Assembly (NCBI GenBank): GCA_947463095.1
Contig: CANHRE010000013.1
Coordinates: 1 to 43,027 of the forward strand
Source: Flavobacteriales bacterium
GTDB lineage: Bacteria > Bacteroidota > Bacteroidia > NS11-12g > UBA955
Reading direction: 5' to 3'
DNA: 43,027 nucleotides
The notes beneath the pieces are model-generated. The model was given only the letters and a program-made list of their open reading frames with translations. It was not told where the DNA came from and ran no database searches. The first letter of the stretch is position 1. Every line of letters begins with the position of its first letter. Positions 1-7,942 of the stretch are shown here, one piece after another. A program made the translations under genes and the position numbers.

Positions 1-759
1 ATTGCCCCGGTACATCTGTACGGTCAATGTGCCCCCATGGCGGAAATTCTCGATATCGCACAACAACATAATCTCTACGTAATAGAAGATACGGCACAAG
101 CCATCGGAGCCCGTTATACATTCTCGGACGGTCGTGTGATGCGCGCCGGTACCATGGGCCATATCGGAACCACTTCATTTTTCCCGTCCAAGAATCTGGG
201 CTGCTACGGCGACGGCGGAGCCGTATTTACCCGCGATGCCGTGCTGGCTGAAAAACTGCGTATGATCTGCAACCACGGGCAAAAGGTGAAATACACCCAT
301 GACATCGTGGGGCTGAACTCCCGACTGGACAGCATGCAGGCCGCGGTGCTTTCGGTGAAGCTCAAACATCTGGATGCTTACGAAGCCGCCCGCAATGAGG
401 TTGCCGATGCCTATGATACAGGCCTGGCAGACCTGCCCGGCATTCGTGTGCCCGCACGCGTGCCCAACAGCACCCACGTGTTTCATCAATACACGCTGGC
501 TCTGGGTACCCATGCCATGCGCGAAGCCCTGAGGAGCCACCTGGAGCTTGCCGGCATCCCCAGCATGATTTATTACCCCACGCCGCTGCACCGCCAACGC
601 GCCTATTTCGATGCCTCAGTGCATCTGCCCGGCACCGAAGACCTGTGCATGCGTGTGCTTTCTTTGCCCATCAGCACCGAAATGGATTCCGAACAAGTGC
701 AATACATCATAGGAAGCATTCGTGCCTTCGCCCAAAAAAACCAACAAGAACAGGCATGA
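1..759 (+). CDS. DegT/DnrJ/EryC1/StrS family sugar aminotransferase (3' part; 5' end outside the window)
   Basis: PLP-dependent aminotransferase acting on a nucleotide-linked keto-sugar. The reading frame is open from base 1, so about 252 C-terminal residues of a protein normally near 370 are present. Visible family features are the EDTAQ segment (the Asp that contacts the PLP ring nitrogen, followed by Gln) and SFFPSKNLG, whose Lys (codon 190-192) should form the internal aldimine, followed by GDGGA. Further on come NSRLDSMQAAVL, HVFHQYT and YYPTPLH, which resemble the WbpE/WlbC-type enzymes that make 3-amino-hexuronic acids; that subtype is inference. The stop codon overlaps the start of the UDP-glucose dehydrogenase gene (ATGA, 756-759), indicating an operon for cell-surface polysaccharide sugars. 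Confidence 0.9.
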   Translation: MAPVHLYGQCAPMAEILDIAQQHNLYVIEDTAQAIGARYTFSDGRVMRAGTMGHIGTTSFFPSKNLGCYGDGGAVFTRDAVLAEKLRMICNHGQKVKYTHDIVGLNSRLDSMQAAVLSVKLKHLDAYEAARNEVADAYDTGLADLPGIRVPARVPNSTHVFHQYTLALGTHAMREALRSHLELAGIPSMIYYPTPLHRQRAYFDASVHLPGTEDLCMRVLSLPISTEMDSEQVQYIIGSIRAFAQKNQQEQA

Positions 760-2072
760 AAATTTCAGTAGTAGGAACCGGATATGTAGGCCTGGTAACA
801 GGTACTTGCTTCGCAGAAACCGGCAACAAAGTCATTTGTGTAGATATTGATGCTGCCAAGGTTGCCAAGTTGAAGTCTGGGCAGATTACCATCTTCGAGC
901 CCGGTCTGGAACTCATCTTCAAAAGAAACCTGAAGGAAGGTCGCCTGCATTTCACCACCTCACTGCAAGAGGCTGTGGATGGCAGCGATGTAATCTTTCT
1001 GGCTTTGCCAACGCCTCCGGGTGAGGACGGCAGCGCGGACCTGAGCTATGTACTGAACGTGGCAAAGGAAATAGGCAGTATGCTGAATGACTACCGTGTG
1101 GTGGTCGATAAAAGTACCGTTCCGGTTGGCACGGCAGATCTGGTGCACGCCGCCATCGCCTCCGGCTATTCCGGTGAATTTGATGTGGTGAGCAACCCTG
1201 AATTTCTACGCGAAGGGGTAGCTGTAGATGATTTCATGAAACCCGACCGCGTTGTGGTGGGCTGCAGCAGTGAACGTGCCCGCCAGATGATGCAGGAACT
1301 GTATCAGCCTTTTGTGCGCCAGGGTAATCCCATCATCTTCATGGATGAGCGCAGCGCCGAACTCACCAAATATGCCGCCAACAGTTTCCTGGCGGCGAAA
1401 ATTTCCTTCATGAATGAAATCGCGCAGCTCTGCGAGCGCCTTGGTGCCGATGTAGATCAGGTGCGCCTGGGAATGGGCTCCGATGAACGCATAGGCAAGC
1501 GCTTCCTTTTTCCTGGTATCGGATATGGCGGATCCTGCTTCCCTAAAGATGTAAAAGCGCTGGTACATTCTGCCGACAAGGCTGGCTACGACTTTAAAAT
1601 TCTGAAAGCCGTGGAAGAGGTGAACGCCCTTCAGAAGAAAAGCCTCCTCCCTAAAATACAGTCGCATTTTGGTGACCTGAAAGGCAAGCATTTTGCCGTT
1701 TGGGGATTGGCCTTTAAACCCAATACCGACGATATACGTGAAGCGCCCGCGCTGGAACTGATTGCCGCATTGACACAAGCCGGAGCTACCGTGGCCGCCT
1801 ATGATCCTGAAGCCATGGATAACGTGCAAAAGCTTCACGACTTGGATATCCGCTTCGCCGACAACCAATACGATGCACTGTTGGAAGCCGATGCACTGAT
1901 TATCGCCACCGAATGGCCCGAATTCAGAACGCCCGATTTCGGACGCATCAGGGCATCGCTCAGGCAAAATGTGGTGTTCGACGGCCGCAATGTATTCGAC
2001 CTTGATGCCATGCGCCGTGAAGGTTTTACCTATTTTTCCGTGGGCCGCTCCAACCTGAAAGGCCTGAACTAA
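756..2072 (+). CDS. ugd: UDP-glucose 6-dehydrogenase
   Basis: Cytoplasmic enzyme oxidising UDP-glucose to UDP-glucuronate with two NAD+. The protein is 438 residues, normal for the bacterial family. The N-terminal Rossmann motif GTGYVG lies at residues 7-12. The catalytic Cys is residue 261 in GGSCFPKD (codon 1536-1538), close to the position 260 typical of the family. The C-terminal UDP-binding domain carries the [15 protein letters not shown] block. I chose the ATG at 756 because it starts exactly at the Rossmann strand (MKISVVGTG) and overlaps the upstream stop as ATGA; an in-frame extension to 645 would run through the aminotransferase gene and has no family similarity. The decarboxylase gene that uses its product follows after 4 bp. 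Confidence 0.97.
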   Translation: MKISVVGTGYVGLVTGTCFAETGNKVICVDIDAAKVAKLKSGQITIFEPGLELIFKRNLKEGRLHFTTSLQEAVDGSDVIFLALPTPPGEDGSADLSYVLNVAKEIGSMLNDYRVVVDKSTVPVGTADLVHAAIASGYSGEFDVVSNPEFLREGVAVDDFMKPDRVVVGCSSERARQMMQELYQPFVRQGNPIIFMDERSAELTKYAANSFLAAKISFMNEIAQLCERLGADVDQVRLGMGSDERIGKRFLFPGIGYGGSCFPKDVKALVHSADKAGYDFKILKAVEEVNALQKKSLLPKIQSHFGDLKGKHFAVWGLAFKPNTDDIREAPALELIAALTQAGATVAAYDPEAMDNVQKLHDLDIRFADNQYDALLEADALIIATEWPEFRTPDFGRIRASLRQNVVFDGRNVFDLDAMRREGFTYFSVGRSNLKGLN

Positions 2073-2076
2073 ATTC

Positions 2077-3072
2077 ATGATGGAACGCAAACGTGTACTC
2101 ATAACCGGTGCTGCAGGATTCCTCGGATCTCACCTGTGCGACCGCTTTATCCGTGAAGGATACCATGTGATTGGCATGGATAACCTCATCACCGGTGACC
2201 TAAGCAACATTGAACACCTGTTCCGCCTGGAACAGTTCGAATTCTACAACCACGATGTAAGCAAGTTCGTCTATGTGCCCGGTGAATTGCATTACATCAT
2301 GCACTTTGCCAGCCCCGCCAGCCCAATTGACTACCTGAAGATTCCCATCCAGACCCTGAAGGTGGGCAGCCTCGGAACGCATAACCTGCTGGGTTTAGCA
2401 AGGGCGAAAAATGCTACCATCATGGTGGCCAGCACCAGCGAAGTATATGGCGATCCGTTGGTGCATCCCCAAAACGAAGATTACTGGGGCAATGTAAACC
2501 CGGTAGGCCCGCGCGGGGTTTATGACGAAGCCAAACGCTTCCAGGAAGCCATCACCATGGCCTACCACACCTACCACGGCGTAGATACGCGCATCGTGCG
2601 CATATTCAATACCTATGGCCCGCGCATGCGCCTGAACGACGGTCGTGTGCTGCCTGCCTTCATAGGCCAGGCCCTGCGCGGTGAAGACCTCACCGTGTTC
2701 GGCGACGGCAGCCAGACCCGCAGCTTCTGCTATGTGGACGACCTGGTGGAAGGCATCTACCGCCTGCTGCTTTCCGGTCATGTGCAGCCCGTGAACGTGG
2801 GCAACCCGGATGAAATTACCATCAGCCAGTTCGCCGAGGAAATCATCCGCCTCACAGGCACCACACAAAAGGTCATCTATAAACCCCTGCCCACCGACGA
2901 TCCGAAACAAAGGCAACCCGACATCACCCGCGCCCGGAATATCCTGGGCTGGGAACCTAAGGTGCATCGTTCCGATGGATTGAAAATCACCTACGACTAC
3001 TTCCGCGCACTGCCGAAGGAACGATTGTACCAAGAAGCCCACGGAAAAAGCTTCAGTTCCTACGCTAAATAA
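2077..3072 (+). CDS. UDP-glucuronate decarboxylase (UDP-xylose synthase), extended SDR family
   Basis: NAD+-dependent enzyme converting UDP-glucuronate to UDP-xylose. The 331-residue protein begins with the nucleotide-binding motif GAAGFLG (residues 11-17), has the [10 protein letters not shown] active-site strand (Ser/Thr and Glu near 119-122) and the catalytic Tyr149-xxx-Lys153 in VYDEAKRF. The TYGPRMR and [14 protein letters not shown] blocks are typical of UXS rather than of epimerases such as GalE. No N-terminal membrane anchor is present, so it is a soluble bacterial form. It lies 4 bp after ugd and completes the UDP-glucose to UDP-xylose route, so the cell probably puts xylose or a derivative into exopolysaccharide or LPS. 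Two adjacent ATG codons are possible starts; either preserves the Rossmann strand. Confidence 0.95.
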   Translation: MMERKRVLITGAAGFLGSHLCDRFIREGYHVIGMDNLITGDLSNIEHLFRLEQFEFYNHDVSKFVYVPGELHYIMHFASPASPIDYLKIPIQTLKVGSLGTHNLLGLARAKNATIMVASTSEVYGDPLVHPQNEDYWGNVNPVGPRGVYDEAKRFQEAITMAYHTYHGVDTRIVRIFNTYGPRMRLNDGRVLPAFIGQALRGEDLTVFGDGSQTRSFCYVDDLVEGIYRLLLSGHVQPVNVGNPDEITISQFAEEIIRLTGTTQKVIYKPLPTDDPKQRQPDITRARNILGWEPKVHRSDGLKITYDYFRALPKERLYQEAHGKSFSSYAK

Positions 3073-3087
3073 CAGTTTCTGCAGCGC

Positions 3088-4212
3088 ATGTATGCACGAG
3101 CGAGGTTGTTTGTCATTGGTTCGGTCATCTGTGCGTTGATGCCCGCGCTGAGGGCGCAAAAGGGTACATCCTGGCTCAACGAGTTGCGGCAGCCCTGCGC
3201 TAAGAAATATGCGGTCTATCAGCAGCAGGTTTTGCGCACGCCTTCAGGTTTATATCAATGCCTCCTGATCCCCGTTTCCGGTAAGGATACCCTGCTCAGG
3301 GCTACTTATGACCATCCTTCCTGTAAAGACATGTACCGGCATGGCTCATTTCTTTTTAAAGAAAACGGGCAACTGCGCGACTCCGGGAACTACTTCCGCG
3401 GCAAGCCCGAAGGTTTTGTTTACAAGCGTTTGGATCAGCTGCCGGGATATACGCTGTATGGGTATAAGAATGGTGTGTTGGACGGTCCTTGCATGGCACG
3501 TTATACCAACGGAATACTCGCCGACACGTTCACCATGGTGGAAGGTAAAGAACAGGGTACCCGCCTGAAATACCATCCCAATGGGGTGTTGAAGAACAGC
3601 ATCACCTTCGATCAGGGCAAGAGGCAGGGCATGCAGGCAAGTTGGGATTCCACCGGAAGACTGCAGATCAGAAGCTTTTATAAGGATGACATGCCCGATG
3701 CATTCTATGAGCGTTACGGAACATCGCGTAACCTGAGCGAGAAGGGCAGCAACCGCCGGAATATGCGTGTGGGCTCCTGGTATTTCTACCGCAGCAATGG
3801 CACCATGGCCTCGTATGAACGCTATAGTGATAGTGGAATCATGGTTTTTGTGCAGCATTACGATGAGCAGGGAAAACCGCAGGCCTTTGACAGTCTGAGG
3901 CAAAACAGAAGCGCAACCCCATCAGGAGGAATGAACGCCTTTTATGAGGCGGTGACGAAGGAATATCAGGTGCCTATGGCAGCAGTGAAGCAACATCAGC
4001 ATGCGTTGATAGAACTGTGTTTTTTGGTGGATGAGCAAGGGAAACCCACAAAACTCAAGGTATGCAATGAGCCTCATGTTTCACCGATACTGGAACAGGA
4101 AGCCATACGTTGCTTTAATGCCCTGAATATCCCCTGGCAGGCAGCCTGGGAACACAACCGTCCGGTTCCGGTGTGGCTTAAGCTGCCCATCCGGGTGGAT
4201 GTAATCCATTAA
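3088..4212 (+). CDS. secreted MORN-like (YwqK-type) repeat protein with TonB-like C-terminal domain
   Basis: This 374-residue protein has an N-terminal signal peptide (hydrophobic FVIGSVICALMPALRA, then QKG). Its middle, about residues 75-265, contains repeated units of the YPNG/YKNG type, for example GYKNGVLDGPC, KYHPNGVLKNS and YFYRSNGTMASYE. These resemble MORN-2/YwqK antitoxin-like repeats, which form beta-strand ladders. The last 80 or so residues (LIELCFLVDEQGKPTKLKV, then QEAIRCF and NRPVPVWLKLPIRV) resemble a TonB C-terminal domain. It follows the UDP-xylose gene by 15 bp but a functional link is not evident. Role unknown; an envelope protein that binds other envelope components is the most that can be inferred. 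A real TonB is unlikely because there is no Pro-rich linker. Confidence 0.75.
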   Translation: MYARARLFVIGSVICALMPALRAQKGTSWLNELRQPCAKKYAVYQQQVLRTPSGLYQCLLIPVSGKDTLLRATYDHPSCKDMYRHGSFLFKENGQLRDSGNYFRGKPEGFVYKRLDQLPGYTLYGYKNGVLDGPCMARYTNGILADTFTMVEGKEQGTRLKYHPNGVLKNSITFDQGKRQGMQASWDSTGRLQIRSFYKDDMPDAFYERYGTSRNLSEKGSNRRNMRVGSWYFYRSNGTMASYERYSDSGIMVFVQHYDEQGKPQAFDSLRQNRSATPSGGMNAFYEAVTKEYQVPMAAVKQHQHALIELCFLVDEQGKPTKLKVCNEPHVSPILEQEAIRCFNALNIPWQAAWEHNRPVPVWLKLPIRVDVIH

Positions 4213-4244
4213 GATGCAGTGCTGATTCCGCTCCATCCGGGGCG

Positions 4245-4252
4245 TATTTTCG
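4245..4252 (+). promoter_or_regulatory. candidate -7 element (TATTTTCG), near-leaderless
   Basis: TATTTTCG differs by one base from the Bacteroidota -7 consensus TAnnTTTG and ends 4 bases before the SDR start codon at 4257. The arrangement TATTTTCGCAGCATG closely parallels TATTTTTGCACCATG at the mnmE start in this window (13 of 15 identical). No clear -33 TTG is visible. Function is inferred from the motif and its position. Confidence 0.4.
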
Positions 4253-4256
4253 CAGC

Positions 4257-4976
4257 ATGAATTCCATCAATCTAGAAGGTCAGGTTGCCGTAATCACCGG
4301 CGTAAGTAAAGGCATCGGCCATCATTTGTGTACACAACTGCTGGACAAGGGCGCCGTGGTGTACGGAATGGGTCGCAATGCGCCCGAACTGAACCACAAA
4401 AGCTTCCGCTTTATTGCCTGCGATGTACGTGATGCATCCAACGTTCAAGCGGCTTTTGATCAGGTGTTTCAGGAACAAAACGGGAAGGTGGATATTCTGG
4501 TAAACAACGCCGGACTGGGCTATTTCGGTTTTTGCGAATCGCTGCCGCTGGAACAATGGGATGAACTTTTTGCCACCAACGTTAACGGCGTATTTTACTG
4601 CACGCGTGCGGTTTTGCCGGGTATGAAGCAACGCCAGTACGGACAGATTGTGAACATCTCCAGCATTGCCGGCCTGGAAGGTTACCAGCAGGTATCTGCC
4701 TACTGCGCCACCAAGTTCGCGGTGCGCGGCTTCAGCGATGCCCTGTATAAAGAGGTGCGTGAAGAGGGCATCCGCGTAACTTGTGTATATCCAGGCAGTG
4801 TGAAGACGGACTTCTTCCGCAACAGCCCTTCAATCAAGCCCCACGACTACATGCTCGATCCAGATGATGTAGCCCATGCCATCCTCAACTTCCTGCAAAT
4901 GCCCAAGAATTTCCATACTGTAAACCTGGAAATCAGACCCTTGCAACCTAAAGGCCCTAAGGCTGCCAACGCCTGA
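4257..4976 (+). CDS. short-chain dehydrogenase/reductase (classical SDR)
   Basis: NAD(P)-dependent oxidoreductase of 239 residues. It has the cofactor motif TGVSKGIG (residues 14-21), NNAG (83-86), the active-site Ser in NISS (135-136) and Tyr149-xxx-Lys153 in SAYCATK, so it has a complete SDR catalytic set. Its layout resembles 3-oxoacyl-ACP reductase-like and sepiapterin-reductase-like SDRs, but the substrate cannot be told from sequence. A second, distinct SDR lies at 6664. It is preceded by a near-leaderless promoter-like element at 4245, so it probably starts a transcription unit containing the thioredoxin-fold gene 15 bp downstream. Confidence 0.92.
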   Translation: MNSINLEGQVAVITGVSKGIGHHLCTQLLDKGAVVYGMGRNAPELNHKSFRFIACDVRDASNVQAAFDQVFQEQNGKVDILVNNAGLGYFGFCESLPLEQWDELFATNVNGVFYCTRAVLPGMKQRQYGQIVNISSIAGLEGYQQVSAYCATKFAVRGFSDALYKEVREEGIRVTCVYPGSVKTDFFRNSPSIKPHDYMLDPDDVAHAILNFLQMPKNFHTVNLEIRPLQPKGPKAANA

Positions 4977-4991
4977 TATGAACCATCGCAT

Positions 4992-5675
4992 ATGGCAGTA
5001 TTGAAAGAAGTGCCACTGGCTACTCAGGGTCAGACAGCGGAGCAGGGCATCACGCTGTACTATGTATATGATGCTTTATGTGGATGGTGTTACGGCTTTT
5101 CGCCGGTAATCAACGACATCGAAGCGCAGTTCGCCGGTATAGAGTTGAAACTGGAAGTCATCAGCGGAGGAATGATTGGTGAAGACCAAGCCCAGCCCAT
5201 TAGACACATGGCAGATTATATCCTGCAAACCCTGCCACGGCTGGAATCAATGTCCGGCGTATCGTTCGGCGAGGCCTACAAGGAAGTACTGCGCGAAGGC
5301 ACAAGGGTTTATTCCTCGCTTTGGCCTTCGCGGGCGTTGACGGCCTGGAAACAACAGTTCCCGGAAAGACAGCTGGAATTCGCCACGGCCCTGCAAAAGG
5401 CCATCTTTACGGATGCTGAAACCACAGACAATCCGGAGCTGTTTTCGCAGATTGCCTCAGCACTCGGCGCAGATGTAGATCGGTTTCGTGAGGTACTGAA
5501 CAGCGAATCCAATCACTACAGCACTCAGGTGGAATTCCAGTTTGCGCAGGAACTGGGCATCACCGGTTTCCCGGCCCTTGTCGGATTGAAAGCCGGTAAA
5601 TTCTACCTGCTGGCGCGTGGCTACACACCCTATGAACAACTGGCGGAAACCATGAAGGCATTAATGGCCGATTAA
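4992..5675 (+). CDS. DsbA family (FrnE-like) thioredoxin-fold protein
   Basis: A 227-residue protein with the redox motif C30-G-W-C33 in YDALCGWCYGF, directly after the first beta strand as in the DsbA/FrnE family, and a cis-proline region GITGFPALVG near the C terminus. The helical insertion between these two is the DsbA-type lid. No signal peptide is present, so it is probably cytoplasmic, unlike periplasmic DsbA and like FrnE or 2-hydroxychromene isomerase-like relatives. The CGWC active site suggests disulfide exchange or isomerase activity; the substrate is unknown. It sits 15 bp after the SDR gene and 70 bp before the dioxygenase gene. Confidence 0.88.
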   Translation: MAVLKEVPLATQGQTAEQGITLYYVYDALCGWCYGFSPVINDIEAQFAGIELKLEVISGGMIGEDQAQPIRHMADYILQTLPRLESMSGVSFGEAYKEVLREGTRVYSSLWPSRALTAWKQQFPERQLEFATALQKAIFTDAETTDNPELFSQIASALGADVDRFREVLNSESNHYSTQVEFQFAQELGITGFPALVGLKAGKFYLLARGYTPYEQLAETMKALMAD

Positions 5676-5745
5676 GGCTGCCGCCTGTGTGACGGTTCAA
5701 ATTATCCTACAGAGCACGTTCATCTGAATACGCAGCAACCTATGT

Positions 5746-6609
5746 ATGAATCGTCGCGGTTTTATTCAGCAAAGCGCCCTCGCCGGATTGGGGGTCATCA
5801 CTGCATCTACCATGATTGATCTTAACGCAGAAATAGAACCCGCGCAGCGCATGCCGGCCCTGTTTATCGGGCATGGAAGTCCGATGAACGCCATAGAGCA
5901 GAACGTGTTTCATCAGGAGTGGCAGCGCCTGGGACGTGAATTGCCTCATCCGAAGGCCATCTTGTGTATCTCAGCACACTGGATGACACCCGGAACGCGG
6001 GTTACCGCCATGGACATACCCAAAATCATTTATGATTTCTACGGCTTCCCCGAGGCGCTATATGATGCGAAATATCCTGCTCCCGGTGCGCCGCAACTGG
6101 CAGAACAAACCGCCGGATTGGTGAAGGGCAATGCTGTTACCCGCGACTTTGACTGGGGGCTCGACCACGGCACCTGGAGTGTGCTGCTGCCCATGTTTCC
6201 CAAGGCCAACATACCGGTTTATCAGCTCAGCCTCGACATGAATGCCCCACCGGCCCGCCACTATGAAATTGGCAAAGAATTGTCTGCACTGCGCAATCAG
6301 GGTGTGCTGGTTATCGGCAGCGGCAACATGGTGCATAACCTGGGCCGCATGCAGTGGACGGATGCTGCCTACGACTGGGCCAGGGAGTTTGACGAACGCT
6401 GCAGGATGCATATTGAAGCCGGCGATGTTCAACCGCTGATTGACTACCACAAGATGGGCAGCATAGCTTCCCTGGCCGTTCCCACAGCAGAACATTATCT
6501 ACCCCTGCTGTACATCCTCGGATTGAGAGAGAAATCCGAGTCCCTGTGCTGGTTCAACGAACAGGTAACCATGGGCAGCATCAGCATGCGCAGCCTGATG
6601 CTTGGTTGA
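5746..6609 (+). CDS. YgiD/DODA-type extradiol ring-cleavage dioxygenase with Tat-like leader
   Basis: A 287-residue member of the LigB-like class III extradiol dioxygenase superfamily, closest in pattern to YgiD (4,5-DOPA extradiol dioxygenase). Conserved metal/active-site histidines are visible: His43 in IGHGSP, His78 in SAHW, His141 in DHGTW, His197 in GNMVHNLG and His250 in PTAEHYLPLLY. The enzyme would cleave a catechol-type ring using a divalent metal and O2. The first 30 residues (RRGF at 3-6, then a hydrophobic stretch) resemble a twin-arginine leader, suggesting export of the folded metalloenzyme; E. coli YgiD lacks such a leader. The ATG at 5746 sets this frame; a nearby ATG at 5742 is in another frame. 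Natural substrate unknown. Confidence 0.9.
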   Translation: MNRRGFIQQSALAGLGVITASTMIDLNAEIEPAQRMPALFIGHGSPMNAIEQNVFHQEWQRLGRELPHPKAILCISAHWMTPGTRVTAMDIPKIIYDFYGFPEALYDAKYPAPGAPQLAEQTAGLVKGNAVTRDFDWGLDHGTWSVLLPMFPKANIPVYQLSLDMNAPPARHYEIGKELSALRNQGVLVIGSGNMVHNLGRMQWTDAAYDWAREFDERCRMHIEAGDVQPLIDYHKMGSIASLAVPTAEHYLPLLYILGLREKSESLCWFNEQVTMGSISMRSLMLG

Positions 6610-6663
6610 GGCTGTCCGCAAACAATGCGTGTCATTTTCCGTTTCTAAGGTTAAAAGATTACT

Positions 6664-7470
6664 ATGAAGCATTCGAAAGGTAATGTGCGTGCAGGCATAG
6701 CCCTGATTACCGGAGCATCCGGTGGCCTGGGGCTAGAATTTGCCAAAATGTTTGCTGAAGAAGGGCATGACTTGATTCTTGTGGCCCGTTCCGGAGATAA
6801 GTTGAACCATGTTTGTGCGGAATTGCGCAGCAGTTTTGGTGTTGAAGCCACCAGCTATGTGGTAGACTTATCCGCTCCTGAACAACTGGAACAATTTGTT
6901 CAGGATATTGCGGGCATCCGGATTGACTATCTGGTAAACAATGCGGGCTTTGGCGATACCGGATACTTTTACCTAAGGCCCTGGAAGTTGCAGCTGGAGA
7001 TGATTAACCTGAACATCCTGGCGCTGAGCAGGATTACCCACCACTGTGCTGCCGGCATGGTAGAACGCGGCTTTGGCCGCATTCTGAACATTGCTTCCAC
7101 AGGCGCATTTCAGCCGTCTCCCTTCTTTAACGTATATGCCGCCACCAAGGCTTATGTGCTCAGCTTTACTGAAGCATTGCAGGTGGAACTGCGCGGAACC
7201 GGCGTTACTGCTACGGTATCTTGTCCCGGCCCAACGGAAACAGGCTTTCACGCCCGCGCCGGCTCCTACAGAAGCCGCATCATGAACATGGGGCTGATGT
7301 CCGGTGAACGGGTAGCTAAAAAAGCCTATCGGGCCATGATGAAAGGCCAAAGCCTTGTGTTGCACGGTTTGCGCAATGCGCTGATGGCCTTCAGCATCCG
7401 CCTTACGCCCCGAAGCATTGCCCCTAAGGCGGCGCATTACTTCATGAAATATAACGATGACGCCCAATGA
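6664..7470 (+). CDS. short-chain dehydrogenase/reductase (DltE/YqjQ-like)
   Basis: A 268-residue NAD(P)-dependent SDR with TGASGGLG (residues 16-23), NNAG (92-95), Ser145 in NIAST and the catalytic pair Tyr158 and Lys162 in YAATK. The overall layout, including a C-terminal hydrophobic/basic segment, resembles DltE/YqjQ-type SDRs that are often lipid-linked; the substrate cannot be assigned. Its 3' end overlaps the next gene (ABA4-like) by 14 bp, which implies translational coupling. It is not a duplicate of the SDR at 4257: similarity is limited to the fold motifs. Confidence 0.92.
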   Translation: MKHSKGNVRAGIALITGASGGLGLEFAKMFAEEGHDLILVARSGDKLNHVCAELRSSFGVEATSYVVDLSAPEQLEQFVQDIAGIRIDYLVNNAGFGDTGYFYLRPWKLQLEMINLNILALSRITHHCAAGMVERGFGRILNIASTGAFQPSPFFNVYAATKAYVLSFTEALQVELRGTGVTATVSCPGPTETGFHARAGSYRSRIMNMGLMSGERVAKKAYRAMMKGQSLVLHGLRNALMAFSIRLTPRSIAPKAAHYFMKYNDDAQ

Positions 7471-7885
7471 GCTGATTTTCTCCCTGTCAGGGCTGTTGGC
7501 CATGTGCGGTTGGGTGCCTGCGGTGTTTTTCCCCGCTGCACCCTTTACCCGAATCCTGGTGCACAAAGGACTCATCCCGGCATTGCTGGCCCTGGCCTAT
7601 GGTTACCTGATCAGTCGCTACAGCAGTGAGGCTTCCGGAGGCTTCGGCAGCCTGGAAGAAGTGAAGAAGTTATTCTCGGCTGACGGACTTCTGCTGGCCG
7701 GCTGGTTGCATTACCTGTGCTTCGACCTGCTTATTGGCGCCCGCATAGGACTGGAAGCCCACCATAAAGGGTATTCCAAAATCTGGGTAGTACCTGTTCA
7801 ATTCCTCGTCCTGATGGCAGGCCCCATAGGCTGGCTCACCTATACCGTTGCCGACCGACTGCACACTGCACGCGCCATGCGCTGA
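7457..7885 (+). CDS. ABA4-like (DUF4281) integral membrane protein
   Basis: A 142-residue hydrophobic protein with about four transmembrane segments (roughly residues 6-28, 33-50, 75-95 and 108-130). The segments LFSADGLLLAGWLHYLCFDL and GARI, followed by a late GPIGWL, resemble the ABA4-like family, named after the plant neoxanthin-synthesis protein; bacterial members are found in carotenoid-producing and other lineages. It starts inside the SDR gene (14-bp overlap), so the two are probably co-translated. A pigment or isoprenoid role is possible but not shown by anything else in the window. Confidence 0.8.
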   Translation: MTPNELIFSLSGLLAMCGWVPAVFFPAAPFTRILVHKGLIPALLALAYGYLISRYSSEASGGFGSLEEVKKLFSADGLLLAGWLHYLCFDLLIGARIGLEAHHKGYSKIWVVPVQFLVLMAGPIGWLTYTVADRLHTARAMR

Positions 7886-7925
7886 GGATGTGTATATCAT
7901 GCTTCCTGCAGCGGCCCGCGCCGAA

Positions 7926-7933
7926 TATCTTTG
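7926..7933 (+). promoter_or_regulatory. candidate -7 element (TATCTTTG) for the Asp-box protein gene
   Basis: TATCTTTG matches the Bacteroidota -7 consensus TAnnTTTG exactly and lies 9 bases before the ATG at 7943, so the transcript would have almost no leader. It also argues for the ATG at 7943 over the in-frame TTG at 7931, which lies inside the element. No convincing -33 TTG is visible about 19 bp upstream. Confidence 0.5.
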
Positions 7934-7942
7934 TATCCGCAC

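Noticed and set aside
1206-2102. 298-residue minus-strand frame across ugd
   Set aside because: Antisense to a gene with full catalytic motifs; no recognisable protein similarity.
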